From: an uncultured Acidimicrobiaceae bacterium
GTDB taxonomy: Bacteria > Actinomycetota > Acidimicrobiia > Acidimicrobiales > RAAP-2
Reading direction: 5' to 3'
Length of the DNA: 64,000 nt
Assembly (NCBI GenBank): GCA_937975915.1
Contig: CALJTY010000042.1
Coordinates: forward strand, 124,001 to 188,000
Shown here: positions 34,428-42,863 of the stretch, piece by piece
How positions within the stretch are numbered: the stretch's first letter is position 1
Layout: every line of letters begins with the position of its first letter
Notes under the pieces: generated by a model
Seen by the model: the letters and a program-made list of their open reading frames with translations, nothing else
The model's database searches: none
What the model was told of the DNA's origin: nothing
Position numbers and translations under genes: made by a program

Positions 34428-34975
34428 TGACTACCGCTGAAGAACTCCGTTCAGAAATCTTGTTGATTGATCCCGTTGACGAGCGAGAGAAGGGCTCAAT
34501 TGTCCAGACGCTCGATCGCCTTACTTGGGACGGAGATCTTTTTGACGAGGAAGCCAATGATCACCACATAACAGCTTCCACGTTTGTGGTTTCTGAACGA
34601 GGTGTCATTTTGCATCTGCACCGCAAACTTAAAATTTGGGTTCAGCCCGGTGGACACGTCGATGCAGGTGAGAGCACGCTGCAAGCAGCACTTCGAGAGA
34701 CCCTGGAAGAAACTGGACTCGCTGCTCTCCACTGTGATCCTCCGGTCTTGTTTCACGTTGATGTTCACCCGGGACCTCGTGGCCACACGCACTACGACCT
34801 CCGCTACATCCTCCTGAGCGCCCCTGATGATCCGAGCCCACCGGAGGGCGAAAGCCCCGAGGTGTACTGGTTTGACTTTGCTGCGGCCCAGGAGCGCTGT
34901 GAGCCAGCACTAGCCCCCGCTCTAGGCAAACTGGGCGAGTGGTACCGCTTAGAACGTGGCAAACTGACTACGTGA
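34427..34975 (+). CDS. NUDIX hydrolase
   Basis: 182 residues. The NUDIX box reads GGHVDAGESTLQAALRETLEETGL near 75-98, an exact match to the GX5EX7REXXEEXGX pattern. Substrate is unknown (nucleoside diphosphate derivatives or prenyl diphosphates are options). The short N-terminal region starts MTTAEELRSEIL. Middle of the overlapped operon. Confidence 0.9.
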   Translation: MTTAEELRSEILLIDPVDEREKGSIVQTLDRLTWDGDLFDEEANDHHITASTFVVSERGVILHLHRKLKIWVQPGGHVDAGESTLQAALRETLEETGLAALHCDPPVLFHVDVHPGPRGHTHYDLRYILLSAPDDPSPPEGESPEVYWFDFAAAQERCEPALAPALGKLGEWYRLERGKLTT

Positions 34976-35682
34976 GCGACACCACAACACTTCGAGCTCT
35001 CATGGAAGCAGATCGATGGGTTGAGCGCGTTGTTGCTCAGCGCAATCACTTGCCTGAAATGGCGGAGCTTGTGATCTTGGAAGAAGAGCTCCGCTCACTC
35101 GTTGCCGCTCTTAAGCAGGCCCAAGTTGATCAAGCACCGATGCAAAAGAAATACTCGGAGCATCAAGACGCAGCTGAGAAGCTTCGTAAACGAGCTCACG
35201 ACATTCAGGCGAAACTCGACAGTTCGACAGCCAATGCTCGAGAACTTGGTGCACTGCAGAGCGAAATTGAGCATGTTCGTGAACTTCTCTCTAAGGCAGA
35301 AGATTTAGAGCTTGAGGCTTTCCTTGAATTAGAACCTCTAGACCAAGCAATTGACACCATCAAAGCTGCGGCACAACCAAAGATGGAGCGTCGCGCAGAA
35401 CTACAAGCTCAGATAACTAGTCTTCAAGCGACTCTGGATGAAGAAATTGTGTCACTGCGTTCTTCGAGAGAAGCATGTGCTCTCCAAGTGCCATCGGAAC
35501 TTCTCAAGACCTATGAAGCGGCACACAAACGCGTAGGTATCTCGGGCGCTGCCCAGGTTGATAACGCTAGGTGCGATGGATGTCGTATTGAACTTTCACC
35601 GCTTGATTTTGATCGCTGGAAAGTGCAGCCGGCGGAATCATTTATGCCATGTCCTGAATGTGGAAGATTGCTCCTGCCGTGA
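34972..35682 (+). CDS. Coiled-coil plus C4-type zinc-ribbon protein (COG1579/CT398-like)
   Basis: 236 residues from GTG 34972 (GTGA overlap with the NUDIX stop). A long antiparallel coiled coil spans about 20-175 (LEEELRSLVAALKQAQVDQ; LHD-like heptads), then a C-terminal zinc ribbon with CDGC and CPEC pairs (NARCDGCRIELSPLDF ... MPCPECGRLLLP). The family (CT398) is linked to nucleic-acid or complex assembly; its function is unsettled. Conserved neighbours of this family in Actinobacteria often include phosphatase genes, as here. Confidence 0.88.
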   Translation: MSDTTTLRALMEADRWVERVVAQRNHLPEMAELVILEEELRSLVAALKQAQVDQAPMQKKYSEHQDAAEKLRKRAHDIQAKLDSSTANARELGALQSEIEHVRELLSKAEDLELEAFLELEPLDQAIDTIKAAAQPKMERRAELQAQITSLQATLDEEIVSLRSSREACALQVPSELLKTYEAAHKRVGISGAAQVDNARCDGCRIELSPLDFDRWKVQPAESFMPCPECGRLLLP

Positions 35683-36272
35683 TAATCCTTATTCGCCACG
35701 GGCAAACTACAACGAACGCGCAAAACCTTCTAGTGGGAAGAAGCGACCCCGAACTTACCGAACTCGGTGAAAGCCAAGCTCGGGCGCTTGCTCCATTTCT
35801 CACCAATGTGAAAGAAGTGTGGACTTCACCACTCCAGCGCGCTCGAAATACCGCAGCTCTCGCCATGCCACACCTTGAAGCAAAAATCAACGAAGACTTT
35901 ATTGAAGTTGACTACGGCACACTTGATGGAAGCCCCCTCAGCGTTGTGACCCCCGAGGACTGGAAGACTTTCGAAAGCGACACGACATTTGCATTCGGAG
36001 GCGGGGAGTCTTTAGCTTCAGTGGATGAGAGAGTTCACGCGCAGCTCAATGCATTGCTCGAAGATGAAACCAGCTTGCTTCATAATCCTCGCCACCACCT
36101 CGCAATTGTGAGTCACGTGTCTCCAATTAAGTCAGCTGTTGGATGGTCGCTCGGCGCTGACAGCTCGCTCGCCTTTAGAACGCAGCTTCACAATGGATCA
36201 ATGACGCAGGTCTTTGTGCGCCGAAAGACTCCGTTGCTGGTTCATTTCAATATGCTGCCTGAGCCTCGTTAA
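35679..36272 (+). CDS. Histidine phosphatase (phosphoglycerate mutase-like)
   Basis: 197 residues from GTG 35679. The phosphohistidine motif IRHGQTTTNAQNLLVGRSDPELTELG is at the N-terminus (RHG catalytic), with a second His in VSHVSPIKSAVGW near 145. Family members include cobalamin (alpha-ribazole) phosphatases and RNase HI-fused forms. The GTG overlaps the zinc-ribbon stop. Converges on the haemolysin III gene with a 4-bp overlap. Confidence 0.87.
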   Translation: MIILIRHGQTTTNAQNLLVGRSDPELTELGESQARALAPFLTNVKEVWTSPLQRARNTAALAMPHLEAKINEDFIEVDYGTLDGSPLSVVTPEDWKTFESDTTFAFGGGESLASVDERVHAQLNALLEDETSLLHNPRHHLAIVSHVSPIKSAVGWSLGADSSLAFRTQLHNGSMTQVFVRRKTPLLVHFNMLPEPR

Positions 36273-36931
36273 CGAAGAGCAAGGTAAACCGCACAGAAGT
36301 GCAGGCCCGCTCCAACAATGGTGAGCGAGTGGAAAAGTTCGTGGTAGCCAAATACGCGAGGTGACAACTTCGGTCGCTTTGTTCCGTAGAACAATGCTCC
36401 GACTGAATACGCAATTCCGCCAGCAACGACCAAGAGAAAAACGCTTTGTCCGCCGCCTCGGTAAATCTGAGGCATAACGCCAACTGCGGCCCAGCCAACT
36501 ACCAGGTAGGGAAGTGTGTTCACCCACTTTGGCGTGTCGAGAGCGAGTTGACGGATTGCAATACCAATCACCGCACCTGATCCAATAACAATTAAAAGAA
36601 CCATTCGAATGGTGCCGTGCATGGTGAGCCCTGAAATAGCGGCGTAGCTGCCAGTGATGGCGAGAAAGATAGTTGAATGGTCGGCTCGTCTCCATGCACG
36701 TCGCTTTGATGGCGACCAATTGACGCGGTGAAAGAGTGCACTCGTTGTCATCATTGAAGCAACGCCGAGAATAAAACAACTAACCCAAATAACTTGCGTC
36801 CAGTTTTGCGCTCTGGAAATGAGCAGTGGGGAAGCACCAAGAAGTACAAAAACTCCGACTAAATGAATCCAACCTCGTAGGAGTGGCTTCGTTTGCTGTG
36901 TAGCTTCAGCAAGATTCGCAGTCTCATTCAT
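36269..36931 (-). CDS. Haemolysin III family (PAQR-like) membrane protein
   Basis: 220 residues, about seven transmembrane helices: GWIHLVGVFVLLGASPLLI, VIWVSCFILGVASMMTTSALFHR and so on. Family signature FHR...DHSTIFLAITGSY near 67-95 and the closing GYHELFHSLTIVGAGLHFCAV near 195-215, holding the conserved metal-ligand His residues. Activity of bacterial members is unproven despite the name. The ATG start follows a minus-strand TAGGGT by six bases. Confidence 0.88.
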   Translation of the reverse strand: MNETANLAEATQQTKPLLRGWIHLVGVFVLLGASPLLISRAQNWTQVIWVSCFILGVASMMTTSALFHRVNWSPSKRRAWRRADHSTIFLAITGSYAAISGLTMHGTIRMVLLIVIGSGAVIGIAIRQLALDTPKWVNTLPYLVVGWAAVGVMPQIYRGGGQSVFLLVVAGGIAYSVGALFYGTKRPKLSPRVFGYHELFHSLTIVGAGLHFCAVYLALR

Positions 36932-36937
36932 GAAACC

Positions 36938-36943
36938 ACCCTA
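36938..36943 (-). promoter_or_regulatory. Leaderless -10 element of the haemolysin III gene
   Basis: Minus-strand TAGGGT, six bases, ATG at 36931. Confidence 0.6.
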
Positions 36944-36961
36944 GGGTCCTTACACAACGAA

Positions 36962-36989
36962 GTCCGTCTGCTCGAATGAGCAGACGGAC
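36962..36989. repeat. 12-bp inverted repeat between divergent genes
   Basis: GTCCGTCTGCTC, a GAAT loop, and GAGCAGACGGAC form a perfect 12-bp inverted repeat. No T-tract follows on either strand, so it is not an obvious terminator. It could be a regulator-binding site between the haemolysin III and aldo-keto reductase genes. Confidence 0.6.
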
Positions 36990-37061
36990 CAGCGTGTTTG
37001 GCTCCCCCAGCCAATACTTAGAAATTAATGGTTTAAGACAAAGTAAGGTAATTCAAACGCC

Positions 37062-37090
37062 TTGCAAACATGGGTTTGTGAGCATATTCA
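37062..37090 (+). promoter_or_regulatory. Candidate promoter of the aldo-keto reductase gene
   Basis: TTGCAA (37062-37067), 17 bases, TATTCA (37085-37090). The -10 ends 12 bases before the ATG, leaving a very short leader containing GGAGTTGTT; the CAAAC/GTTTG repeat inside the spacer might bind a regulator. Confidence 0.4.
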
Positions 37091-37102
37091 CATGGAGTTG
37101 TT

Positions 37103-38083
37103 ATGAAAGAACGCACACTTGGACAAGGTCTGAAGGTTTCGGTGCAGGGACTTGGCTGCATGGGAATGAGCGAGTTCTACGGCGTTGGTGACGATGTTGA
37201 ATCAATCGCCACTATTCATGAAGCACTCGACCTTGGTATTACCTTCATCGACACCGCTGATTTGTACGGCCCATACAAGAACGAAGTACTCGTTGGAAAA
37301 GCAATTGCTGATCGCCGTGACAGCGTTGTTCTTGCAACAAAATTTGGAAATCAACGAGGAGATGATGGCTCATTCCTCGGAGTAAACGGAAAGCCCGAAT
37401 ACGTTCTGAAGAGTTGCGATGATTCACTAAAGCGACTCGGTGTTGACTACATTGACCTTTACTACCAGCACCGTGTTGATCGCACTGTTCCCATTGAGGA
37501 GACCTGGGGAGCAATGAAGTCACTCGTGGAAGCTGGCAAAGTTCGTTACCTCGGGATTTCAGAAGCTTCGCCGCAGACAATCGAGAAAGCTCACGCCGTG
37601 CATCCCATGTCAGCGGTCCAGAGTGAATATTCACTTTGGACTCGCGACCCCGAAGATGGCGTTCTCGCCATGTGTCGCAATCTCGGTATTGGCTTTGTTG
37701 CCTACAGCCCGCTAGGTCGAGGTTTCTTAACTAATGATGTTGACTCTGTTGGAACGGGCGAAAAAGACTTTCGAAAGATGTATCCACGATTCAGTGGTGA
37801 AGCTCGAGATGAAAACAAAAAGCTTGTTATGGCAATGGATCAAATTGCATCTGAAAAGGGTGTCACTTTGGCGCAGTTGTCGCTTGCTTGGGTTTTAGCC
37901 AAAGGTGAGGACATCGTGCCAATTCCTGGAACGAAGCGCCGCAAGTGGCTACGTGAAAATGTCGGCGCACTTGATGTTGTTCTCTCCAACGACGAGGTAG
38001 CTGCGCTCGAAGCGGCAGTTCCTCGCGAAAAAGTTGTGGGCGATCGTTACTCTGCGCTTAGCGCCACCACGCTGAACGGCTAA
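37103..38083 (+). CDS. Aldo/keto reductase
   Basis: 326 residues, NADPH-dependent (beta/alpha)8 barrel. Visible catalytic residues: Asp and Tyr in FIDTADLYGPYKNE near 50-63, Lys in VVLATKFG near 82, His in DLYYQHRVD near 122. The C-terminal cofactor-binding loop IVPIPGTKRRKWLRENVGAL is clear. The AKR13-type GLGCMGMSEFYG opening matches plant-type/YdhF-like members that act on aldehydes or quinone-like substrates. SD GGAG nine bases upstream of the ATG. It converges on the CydC-like gene. Confidence 0.9.
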   Translation: MKERTLGQGLKVSVQGLGCMGMSEFYGVGDDVESIATIHEALDLGITFIDTADLYGPYKNEVLVGKAIADRRDSVVLATKFGNQRGDDGSFLGVNGKPEYVLKSCDDSLKRLGVDYIDLYYQHRVDRTVPIEETWGAMKSLVEAGKVRYLGISEASPQTIEKAHAVHPMSAVQSEYSLWTRDPEDGVLAMCRNLGIGFVAYSPLGRGFLTNDVDSVGTGEKDFRKMYPRFSGEARDENKKLVMAMDQIASEKGVTLAQLSLAWVLAKGEDIVPIPGTKRRKWLRENVGALDVVLSNDEVAALEAAVPREKVVGDRYSALSATTLNG

Positions 38084-39675
38084 ATACTTCGCAACTGAAG
38101 GTTGCTCAGTTCATAGATCTCGTCGCACCACTGCATGACTTGAGGGTCGTGAGTGGCGACAATGACTGTTGCGGTTGTCGACGCCAGTAGTTCTAGTACG
38201 TACTGGGTTTCTGAGACTCCGAGACCACTCGTTGGTTCATCCAAAATAAGTATGCGTGGCTCAGTAACCATCGACCTCACGACTGAGACACGTTCCTTCT
38301 CACCTCGAGATAAGTCTTCCCACTTAGTTTCAGAAGTGGCGATTATTCCAACGTCGGCTAAATCCTTTAGAGCATCGCGCTGTAGCGTGCGACCGAGTCC
38401 AATGACATCAACCGCGTACCCTCGTAGAAGGCCAGGATCACTTGGCATGTAAGCAAGGTGTTCGCGGAGTTCACCCTCTTCAATTTCAAAGAGCGGAACA
38501 TTTCCAATCGTTATTACACCGTCGCTTAGGTTCTCGAGCGAAGCAATTGCTCTTAGCAACGTTGACTTTCCAATCCCAGAAGGACCGGTAATGGCAATCT
38601 TTTGCCCTGCAGGTATTTGTAATGAGGCACCACGAAGAAGTGTTTTGCCGCTTTCTTGCAGTGAGATGTTTTGCAGTTCAATCTCGTACGAATCTGGGAA
38701 ATCAACTTCACCCTCGTACAAGTCCTTTTCAAGGCTCTCTAAACGTTCTGCAGCGCCACTGATGGCAACGGCCACATCAACTGCGTGTCGCACTCCGGTG
38801 AGTCCTTCGTAGGAAGAAAAACTGAGCAGGGCAACAACAACAATCCAGAGAGGACTACTTTGTGGGTGCACCGCGAAAAGAGTCAGCAACATTCCTGAGG
38901 TTCCAAGAAGTGGGATGAAGGCAGTGACGCGACGACGGCGTCTAACTTCTGCCTCTGCTACTGCTAGTGACTGCCTCGAACGTGTGCTGAGTGAACTGGC
39001 GTAGTGCTCAAATCCAAGGAGAGAAAGCTCAGGTGTCACAGCACCAAGTTCAAGAAGTGTTGCTCGATAGGAACTTTTAGCGGTTCGAAGTGCACGGTCA
39101 GCAAGAATCATTGGCCCCACGTTTGCGAGAAGGCAGAAGAGTCCAAGTAATTGCCATCCAAGTAGCAATCCTGCATAACCCCACCACTGTCCGTGCGGTG
39201 GCAATAGGCCAACCACCACGTCAGCAATGACCGCAGTAGTTAGTGCTCCAATAAGGGGAATGAAGAATCGGAGCCAGAGATCTTGCAACTCATCAGTGTC
39301 CTTTAACGAACGTTCGAGAAGGTCACCAGTGGCATATGAGCGCCAGCGGGAATAGTTCCATGAGCCAACGCTGGCTACCAACCATCGTCGCCACTGCGAG
39401 ACCGCCTGAAAGCCAAGGTGGTGTGAGCTAAGTCGTTCATTGAATCGAATAGGAGAGCGCAAAAATGCAAGTAGTTCAATGACTATCAATGCACCGCCCA
39501 CTGCCTTTAGGCCGGGTCGATTGGCACTCTCGACGAGTAGCCCAACTGCGCCAACGAGGAGGCCAACATTCGTTAAAGAAGCAATCAGGTTGCTGAGAAG
39601 CGCACGAAGGAGGGCGGCTCGACTTGGACGGGCGCGCTGTAGCCAACGTCCGAGGCGCTCAAGTTCGTTTCTCAT
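38080..39675 (-). CDS. CydC-like ABC transporter (membrane plus ATPase), probable thiol exporter subunit
   Basis: 531 residues: ABC-exporter transmembrane domain to about 310, then an NBD with Walker A GPSGIGKST near 345, a divergent signature LSRGEKERV near 450, Walker B ILILDEPTSG and the H-loop VATHDPQ. The CydDC family exports cysteine/glutathione and supports cytochrome bd assembly. The assignment comes from size, the SW-type membrane region and the paired partner upstream; no cydAB genes are in the window, so a bd link is inference. It overlaps the CydD-like gene by 4 bp. Confidence 0.65.
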   Translation of the reverse strand: MRNELERLGRWLQRARPSRAALLRALLSNLIASLTNVGLLVGAVGLLVESANRPGLKAVGGALIVIELLAFLRSPIRFNERLSSHHLGFQAVSQWRRWLVASVGSWNYSRWRSYATGDLLERSLKDTDELQDLWLRFFIPLIGALTTAVIADVVVGLLPPHGQWWGYAGLLLGWQLLGLFCLLANVGPMILADRALRTAKSSYRATLLELGAVTPELSLLGFEHYASSLSTRSRQSLAVAEAEVRRRRRVTAFIPLLGTSGMLLTLFAVHPQSSPLWIVVVALLSFSSYEGLTGVRHAVDVAVAISGAAERLESLEKDLYEGEVDFPDSYEIELQNISLQESGKTLLRGASLQIPAGQKIAITGPSGIGKSTLLRAIASLENLSDGVITIGNVPLFEIEEGELREHLAYMPSDPGLLRGYAVDVIGLGRTLQRDALKDLADVGIIATSETKWEDLSRGEKERVSVVRSMVTEPRILILDEPTSGLGVSETQYVLELLASTTATVIVATHDPQVMQWCDEIYELSNLQLRSI

Positions 39676-41138
39676 GAGTGAACCTCGAAACGTGTTGTGG
39701 AATTCTCCAGAACTGGATTATCGACGGTTGCTTCAATGATTGCAATGTCTCTATGTTGAGAGAGGACGTTCTGAAGCTTTTGTCTGGACTCTTCATCAAG
39801 TAGCCCAGCTATGTCGTCAATGAGCAGTAGTTGCGGTTTCGCCAGTAACGCTCTCGCCAAGACGAGACGCACTTTTTCACCGGAACTGATGCCTTGCCCA
39901 TCTGCGAGCAACAGACCATCAAGGTCTCCGAATCGTTCTGCGTCAAGTCCCAAGTCACTGAGAAGGCGAGCGACATCTTCTCGGTTATGGCTTTCACCTA
40001 GTGTCAGATTTTCATAAAGTGAACCTGAAAGAAGTCCGCTGCTTGGTGATACGAAACCAATTCGATCAGCGGACACTTCAACGCGACCTTCGAGAGGATT
40101 CAGCCAACCAAGAAGAGTGTGCAACAAGCTGGTCTTTCCGCTTCCCGAGGCTCCAGTGATGAGCAGTCGGCCACCGGGTGTAATGACTGCGTCAAACGGA
40201 ACTGAGCTTGCCTGTGTGACAAGTCCTGTCGCCTCCAGAAGAGAGGACTGAGACGTAGAACTAGGCGACGCGCTGTCAAGAGTGAGCAGTGCAATTGACT
40301 GCATGGCGTTTTCTCTACGGTGAAATTCTGATCCGTAACGGCGCACTTGGCTGAAGATTTCACTCGTTACAAGAACGGCAATGAGAGCGTGCTCAAGTTC
40401 GACAGTTCCGTTCAGTAGGCCAAAGCCAACAACCATCGCAACAAGACCAATGCTCACACCGCTAATGAATTCAGTAACGAGCGAAGAACCAAGGGCCACA
40501 CGAATTGCTCGAAGTGCAAGCTTGTGCTCAGAGTCAGAAATTGCACCGATTTCGTTTGAGCCGTACGAAACTGCACCGAGACCACGAAGCTCTACGGCAT
40601 GGTCCAGGAGTTCGAGTTGGCGTGATTCAAGTACAGCTCGACGTTGGTTGTATTCGCTGCTCAGCTTTGCACTGTGATTTCCCGCTCGGATGTAGAACGG
40701 GACCGCAAGCATCAGTAGTGCCACGATGATCGCGCTACTGAGCCAGCCCACGGCCCAGAACACAATGCCAATGCAGAGCAAACTCAGCTGTGCACTGGTT
40801 AACAACAGGTCAAGTAGTGGCCCTTCTGAAGCATGTTCAATTGCTTGGGCGAGATCGGCACGACTTCTCTCGCTGCTAAATCTTGGAATCGAAAGATGGC
40901 GGGTAAGTCCAGAGCGCCAGAAATCGCGAACGGAACGCGAAGTTTTAAATCCCCATTCTTCGTTGGCAAAACTGAGGGCTGTTCGAATAACGAGAACCAA
41001 GATGAGCAAAACGATGGCGTTGCAAAGATGCTTTTTAGCTAGATCGTTTAATGCAACGGCACTAGCGATTGAAAGCACCAGCCCCACGAAAGCATTTAGG
41101 GCACCGAAGAGTCGAGCGCTTTTACGAAACGGGGTCAC
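39672..41138 (-). CDS. CydD-like ABC transporter subunit with degenerate ATPase motifs
   Basis: 488 residues, short for CydD. Transmembrane region to about 290; NBD with intact Walker A GASGSGKTS near 330, but signature ISSGEKVRL instead of LSGGQ, Walker B LLLIDDIAGLL (Asp where the catalytic Glu should be) and no H-loop His (AIIEATVDN). With the intact partner CydC-like NBD this gives an asymmetric dimer. GTG start six bases after a minus-strand TAGCAT. Confidence 0.6.
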   Translation of the reverse strand: MTPFRKSARLFGALNAFVGLVLSIASAVALNDLAKKHLCNAIVLLILVLVIRTALSFANEEWGFKTSRSVRDFWRSGLTRHLSIPRFSSERSRADLAQAIEHASEGPLLDLLLTSAQLSLLCIGIVFWAVGWLSSAIIVALLMLAVPFYIRAGNHSAKLSSEYNQRRAVLESRQLELLDHAVELRGLGAVSYGSNEIGAISDSEHKLALRAIRVALGSSLVTEFISGVSIGLVAMVVGFGLLNGTVELEHALIAVLVTSEIFSQVRRYGSEFHRRENAMQSIALLTLDSASPSSTSQSSLLEATGLVTQASSVPFDAVITPGGRLLITGASGSGKTSLLHTLLGWLNPLEGRVEVSADRIGFVSPSSGLLSGSLYENLTLGESHNREDVARLLSDLGLDAERFGDLDGLLLADGQGISSGEKVRLVLARALLAKPQLLLIDDIAGLLDEESRQKLQNVLSQHRDIAIIEATVDNPVLENSTTRFEVHS

Positions 41139-41144
41139 TGCACA

Positions 41145-41150
41145 ATGCTA
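41145..41150 (-). promoter_or_regulatory. Leaderless -10 element of the CydD-CydC-like operon
   Basis: Minus-strand TAGCAT, six bases, GTG at 41138. Confidence 0.6.
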
Positions 41151-41158
41151 ATGAGATG

Positions 41159-42850
41159 TTAGAGAGGGTCGTCTCGGTGCGGAAGTGACTTAGCGCCATC
41201 ATTTAGCCAGTCACGAAGGGCTTTTGTGGCTCGACAGTCGTCCTCGTTGTACTCAAGAAGCCGCTGGCGAGAGGTGAGGCCCTCTGGTGTTTCATTTCTC
41301 GCCACTTCATACCAGAGCATCGAGGCTTCACCGCTTGGATTTTCGTCACGCCATGAGAACCCACCAGCAACGGCGAGCTGCTTGAGTCCGAGTGGGCCTT
41401 CTGTCTGGATTTGCTGCTTGGCAATGTCGTGCATGTCAATCCACTGAGGTGGATTCTGAGAACGAAATGACTGGAGATCACTTTGTGTTGGTCCGCCGGG
41501 AAGTGGGTTCTGCACCGCGCGGTTCATGGCGCCATCTTCAGCTTGTGCCCAGAAGCAGTAGCCCGCCATGGTGAGCCCGTTTGTCGCGCACTTCTCTCGC
41601 AGGTCGCTAAGCCACTTCCAAAAGTCTTGGAAGATTTTCGCTTCAGCCTCAGCGGTTAGTTCGCCCCATTCAACAAATGCACGGTACCCGGGCTCGATGC
41701 CTTCGACTGGTTTGTTGAGTGTCACGCTGGCACCCCACAAATATGTTGCGTCGTCGTAGCTCTCCATGTCGATGTCAACTTCAACGTCAGCAGTGGGGCA
41801 ATTCATTTTGTCTGCGTCAACAATGCGAAGGTAGCTGCCACGTACATGTGCTCGGGCTCGATAAATAAGATCGTCCAGCTTTTCAACTGACTTGCCTAGG
41901 TAATCTTCGACCGGATACTGCTCAGTGGGATTAAGAACTTTGTTCTTGGCTTGACGTGCACGGTGAGGATCAAGACGTGCCAGTTGCTCTCTGGTGTCAA
42001 TGCCGAGTTCGTGCAGAGCGAGTTGTTCTTCGACTTTTGAGAACCGCGTTAGTGAAACGTCATCAATTTCTTGCAGCGCTGGTTCACAGTGACTGGCGAA
42101 TTCACAGTCCAAGCACTCTCGGTGCCAGAACGGTTTCGTAGGAAATTCTCCATCGCCGCCCATCCATTTTTCATGGCCATTCAAAACATTGAGGCGCTGT
42201 TGGTAGAACTCTTCGTACGCACTCAAGTTAAATCTTGGATAGTCACTGGTATTTAGCTCGAACCACCACAGGCGCTGGTTTCGATCAATCATTCCAACTC
42301 GTGCACTGGCATCTCCGTGACCCAGTGATTGCAGCACCCGAGTGGCGTGAGCAAGCACAATGCCGTTTCGCTGCACTGTTTGATTCGACCTTGGACCAAC
42401 GCCGTTGGTGTAGGTGGCTTCACTCGGTTGGAGTTTTAGTAGCGATCCCTCAAGGATTCTGCGAGTAGTTGCAATTTCGATGATTTCATTATTTTTCACC
42501 AACACTGGTGCATAGATAAATTTCTCATTTTCACGTCCAACGCGAACAAGAATATTTACGTTCGCACGGCGCTTACCGGTGAGGTCATCTCTGAGGCGTG
42601 GCCGAAGGATTGCTACTGCGCCACTTTGCATTAGGGCTTCGGTGTCTTCTACGCCTCGTGCTTCCACGGCTCCAGGTGCATTTGCAGCAATTTCTTGCAA
42701 GACAGAGTTTCTTAGTGTTTGCGCGTCCCTTCGACGCTTTTCCATCTCAGGACTTGTCTCTGGGCGAGTGAAATCGAAGGTCGCACCTCTGGTGAGGGCG
42801 ACTTTGTGCACACAGGCAAGTATTTCTTCACCACGTAGAAGGTCTGACAC
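41159..42850 (-). CDS. TM0106-family RecB-like nuclease with RNase H-like C-terminus
   Basis: About 563 residues from GTG 42850. The N-terminal half looks like a RecB/PD-(D/E)XK-type domain (EEILACVHKVALTRG, GVEDTEALMQSGAVAILRPRLRDDL) with a Cys cluster HRECLDCEFASHCEP near 265, as in Fe-S RecB nucleases. The C-terminal third (VDIDMESYDDATYLWG, then LLEYNEDDCRATKALRDWL) matches the YprB/RNase-H-like DEDD fold. Function in the family is untested. Longer starts at 42919 and 42883 overlap the upstream ABC gene; 42850 has a TAGGCT seven bases before it and is preferred. Confidence 0.8.
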   Translation of the reverse strand: MSDLLRGEEILACVHKVALTRGATFDFTRPETSPEMEKRRRDAQTLRNSVLQEIAANAPGAVEARGVEDTEALMQSGAVAILRPRLRDDLTGKRRANVNILVRVGRENEKFIYAPVLVKNNEIIEIATTRRILEGSLLKLQPSEATYTNGVGPRSNQTVQRNGIVLAHATRVLQSLGHGDASARVGMIDRNQRLWWFELNTSDYPRFNLSAYEEFYQQRLNVLNGHEKWMGGDGEFPTKPFWHRECLDCEFASHCEPALQEIDDVSLTRFSKVEEQLALHELGIDTREQLARLDPHRARQAKNKVLNPTEQYPVEDYLGKSVEKLDDLIYRARAHVRGSYLRIVDADKMNCPTADVEVDIDMESYDDATYLWGASVTLNKPVEGIEPGYRAFVEWGELTAEAEAKIFQDFWKWLSDLREKCATNGLTMAGYCFWAQAEDGAMNRAVQNPLPGGPTQSDLQSFRSQNPPQWIDMHDIAKQQIQTEGPLGLKQLAVAGGFSWRDENPSGEASMLWYEVARNETPEGLTSRQRLLEYNEDDCRATKALRDWLNDGAKSLPHRDDPL

Positions 42851-42857
42851 GCCCGTA

Positions 42858-42863
42858 AGCCTA
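42858..42863 (-). promoter_or_regulatory. Leaderless -10 element of the TM0106-type nuclease gene
   Basis: Minus-strand TAGGCT, seven bases, GTG at 42850. It lies inside the end of the upstream ABC gene. Confidence 0.45.
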
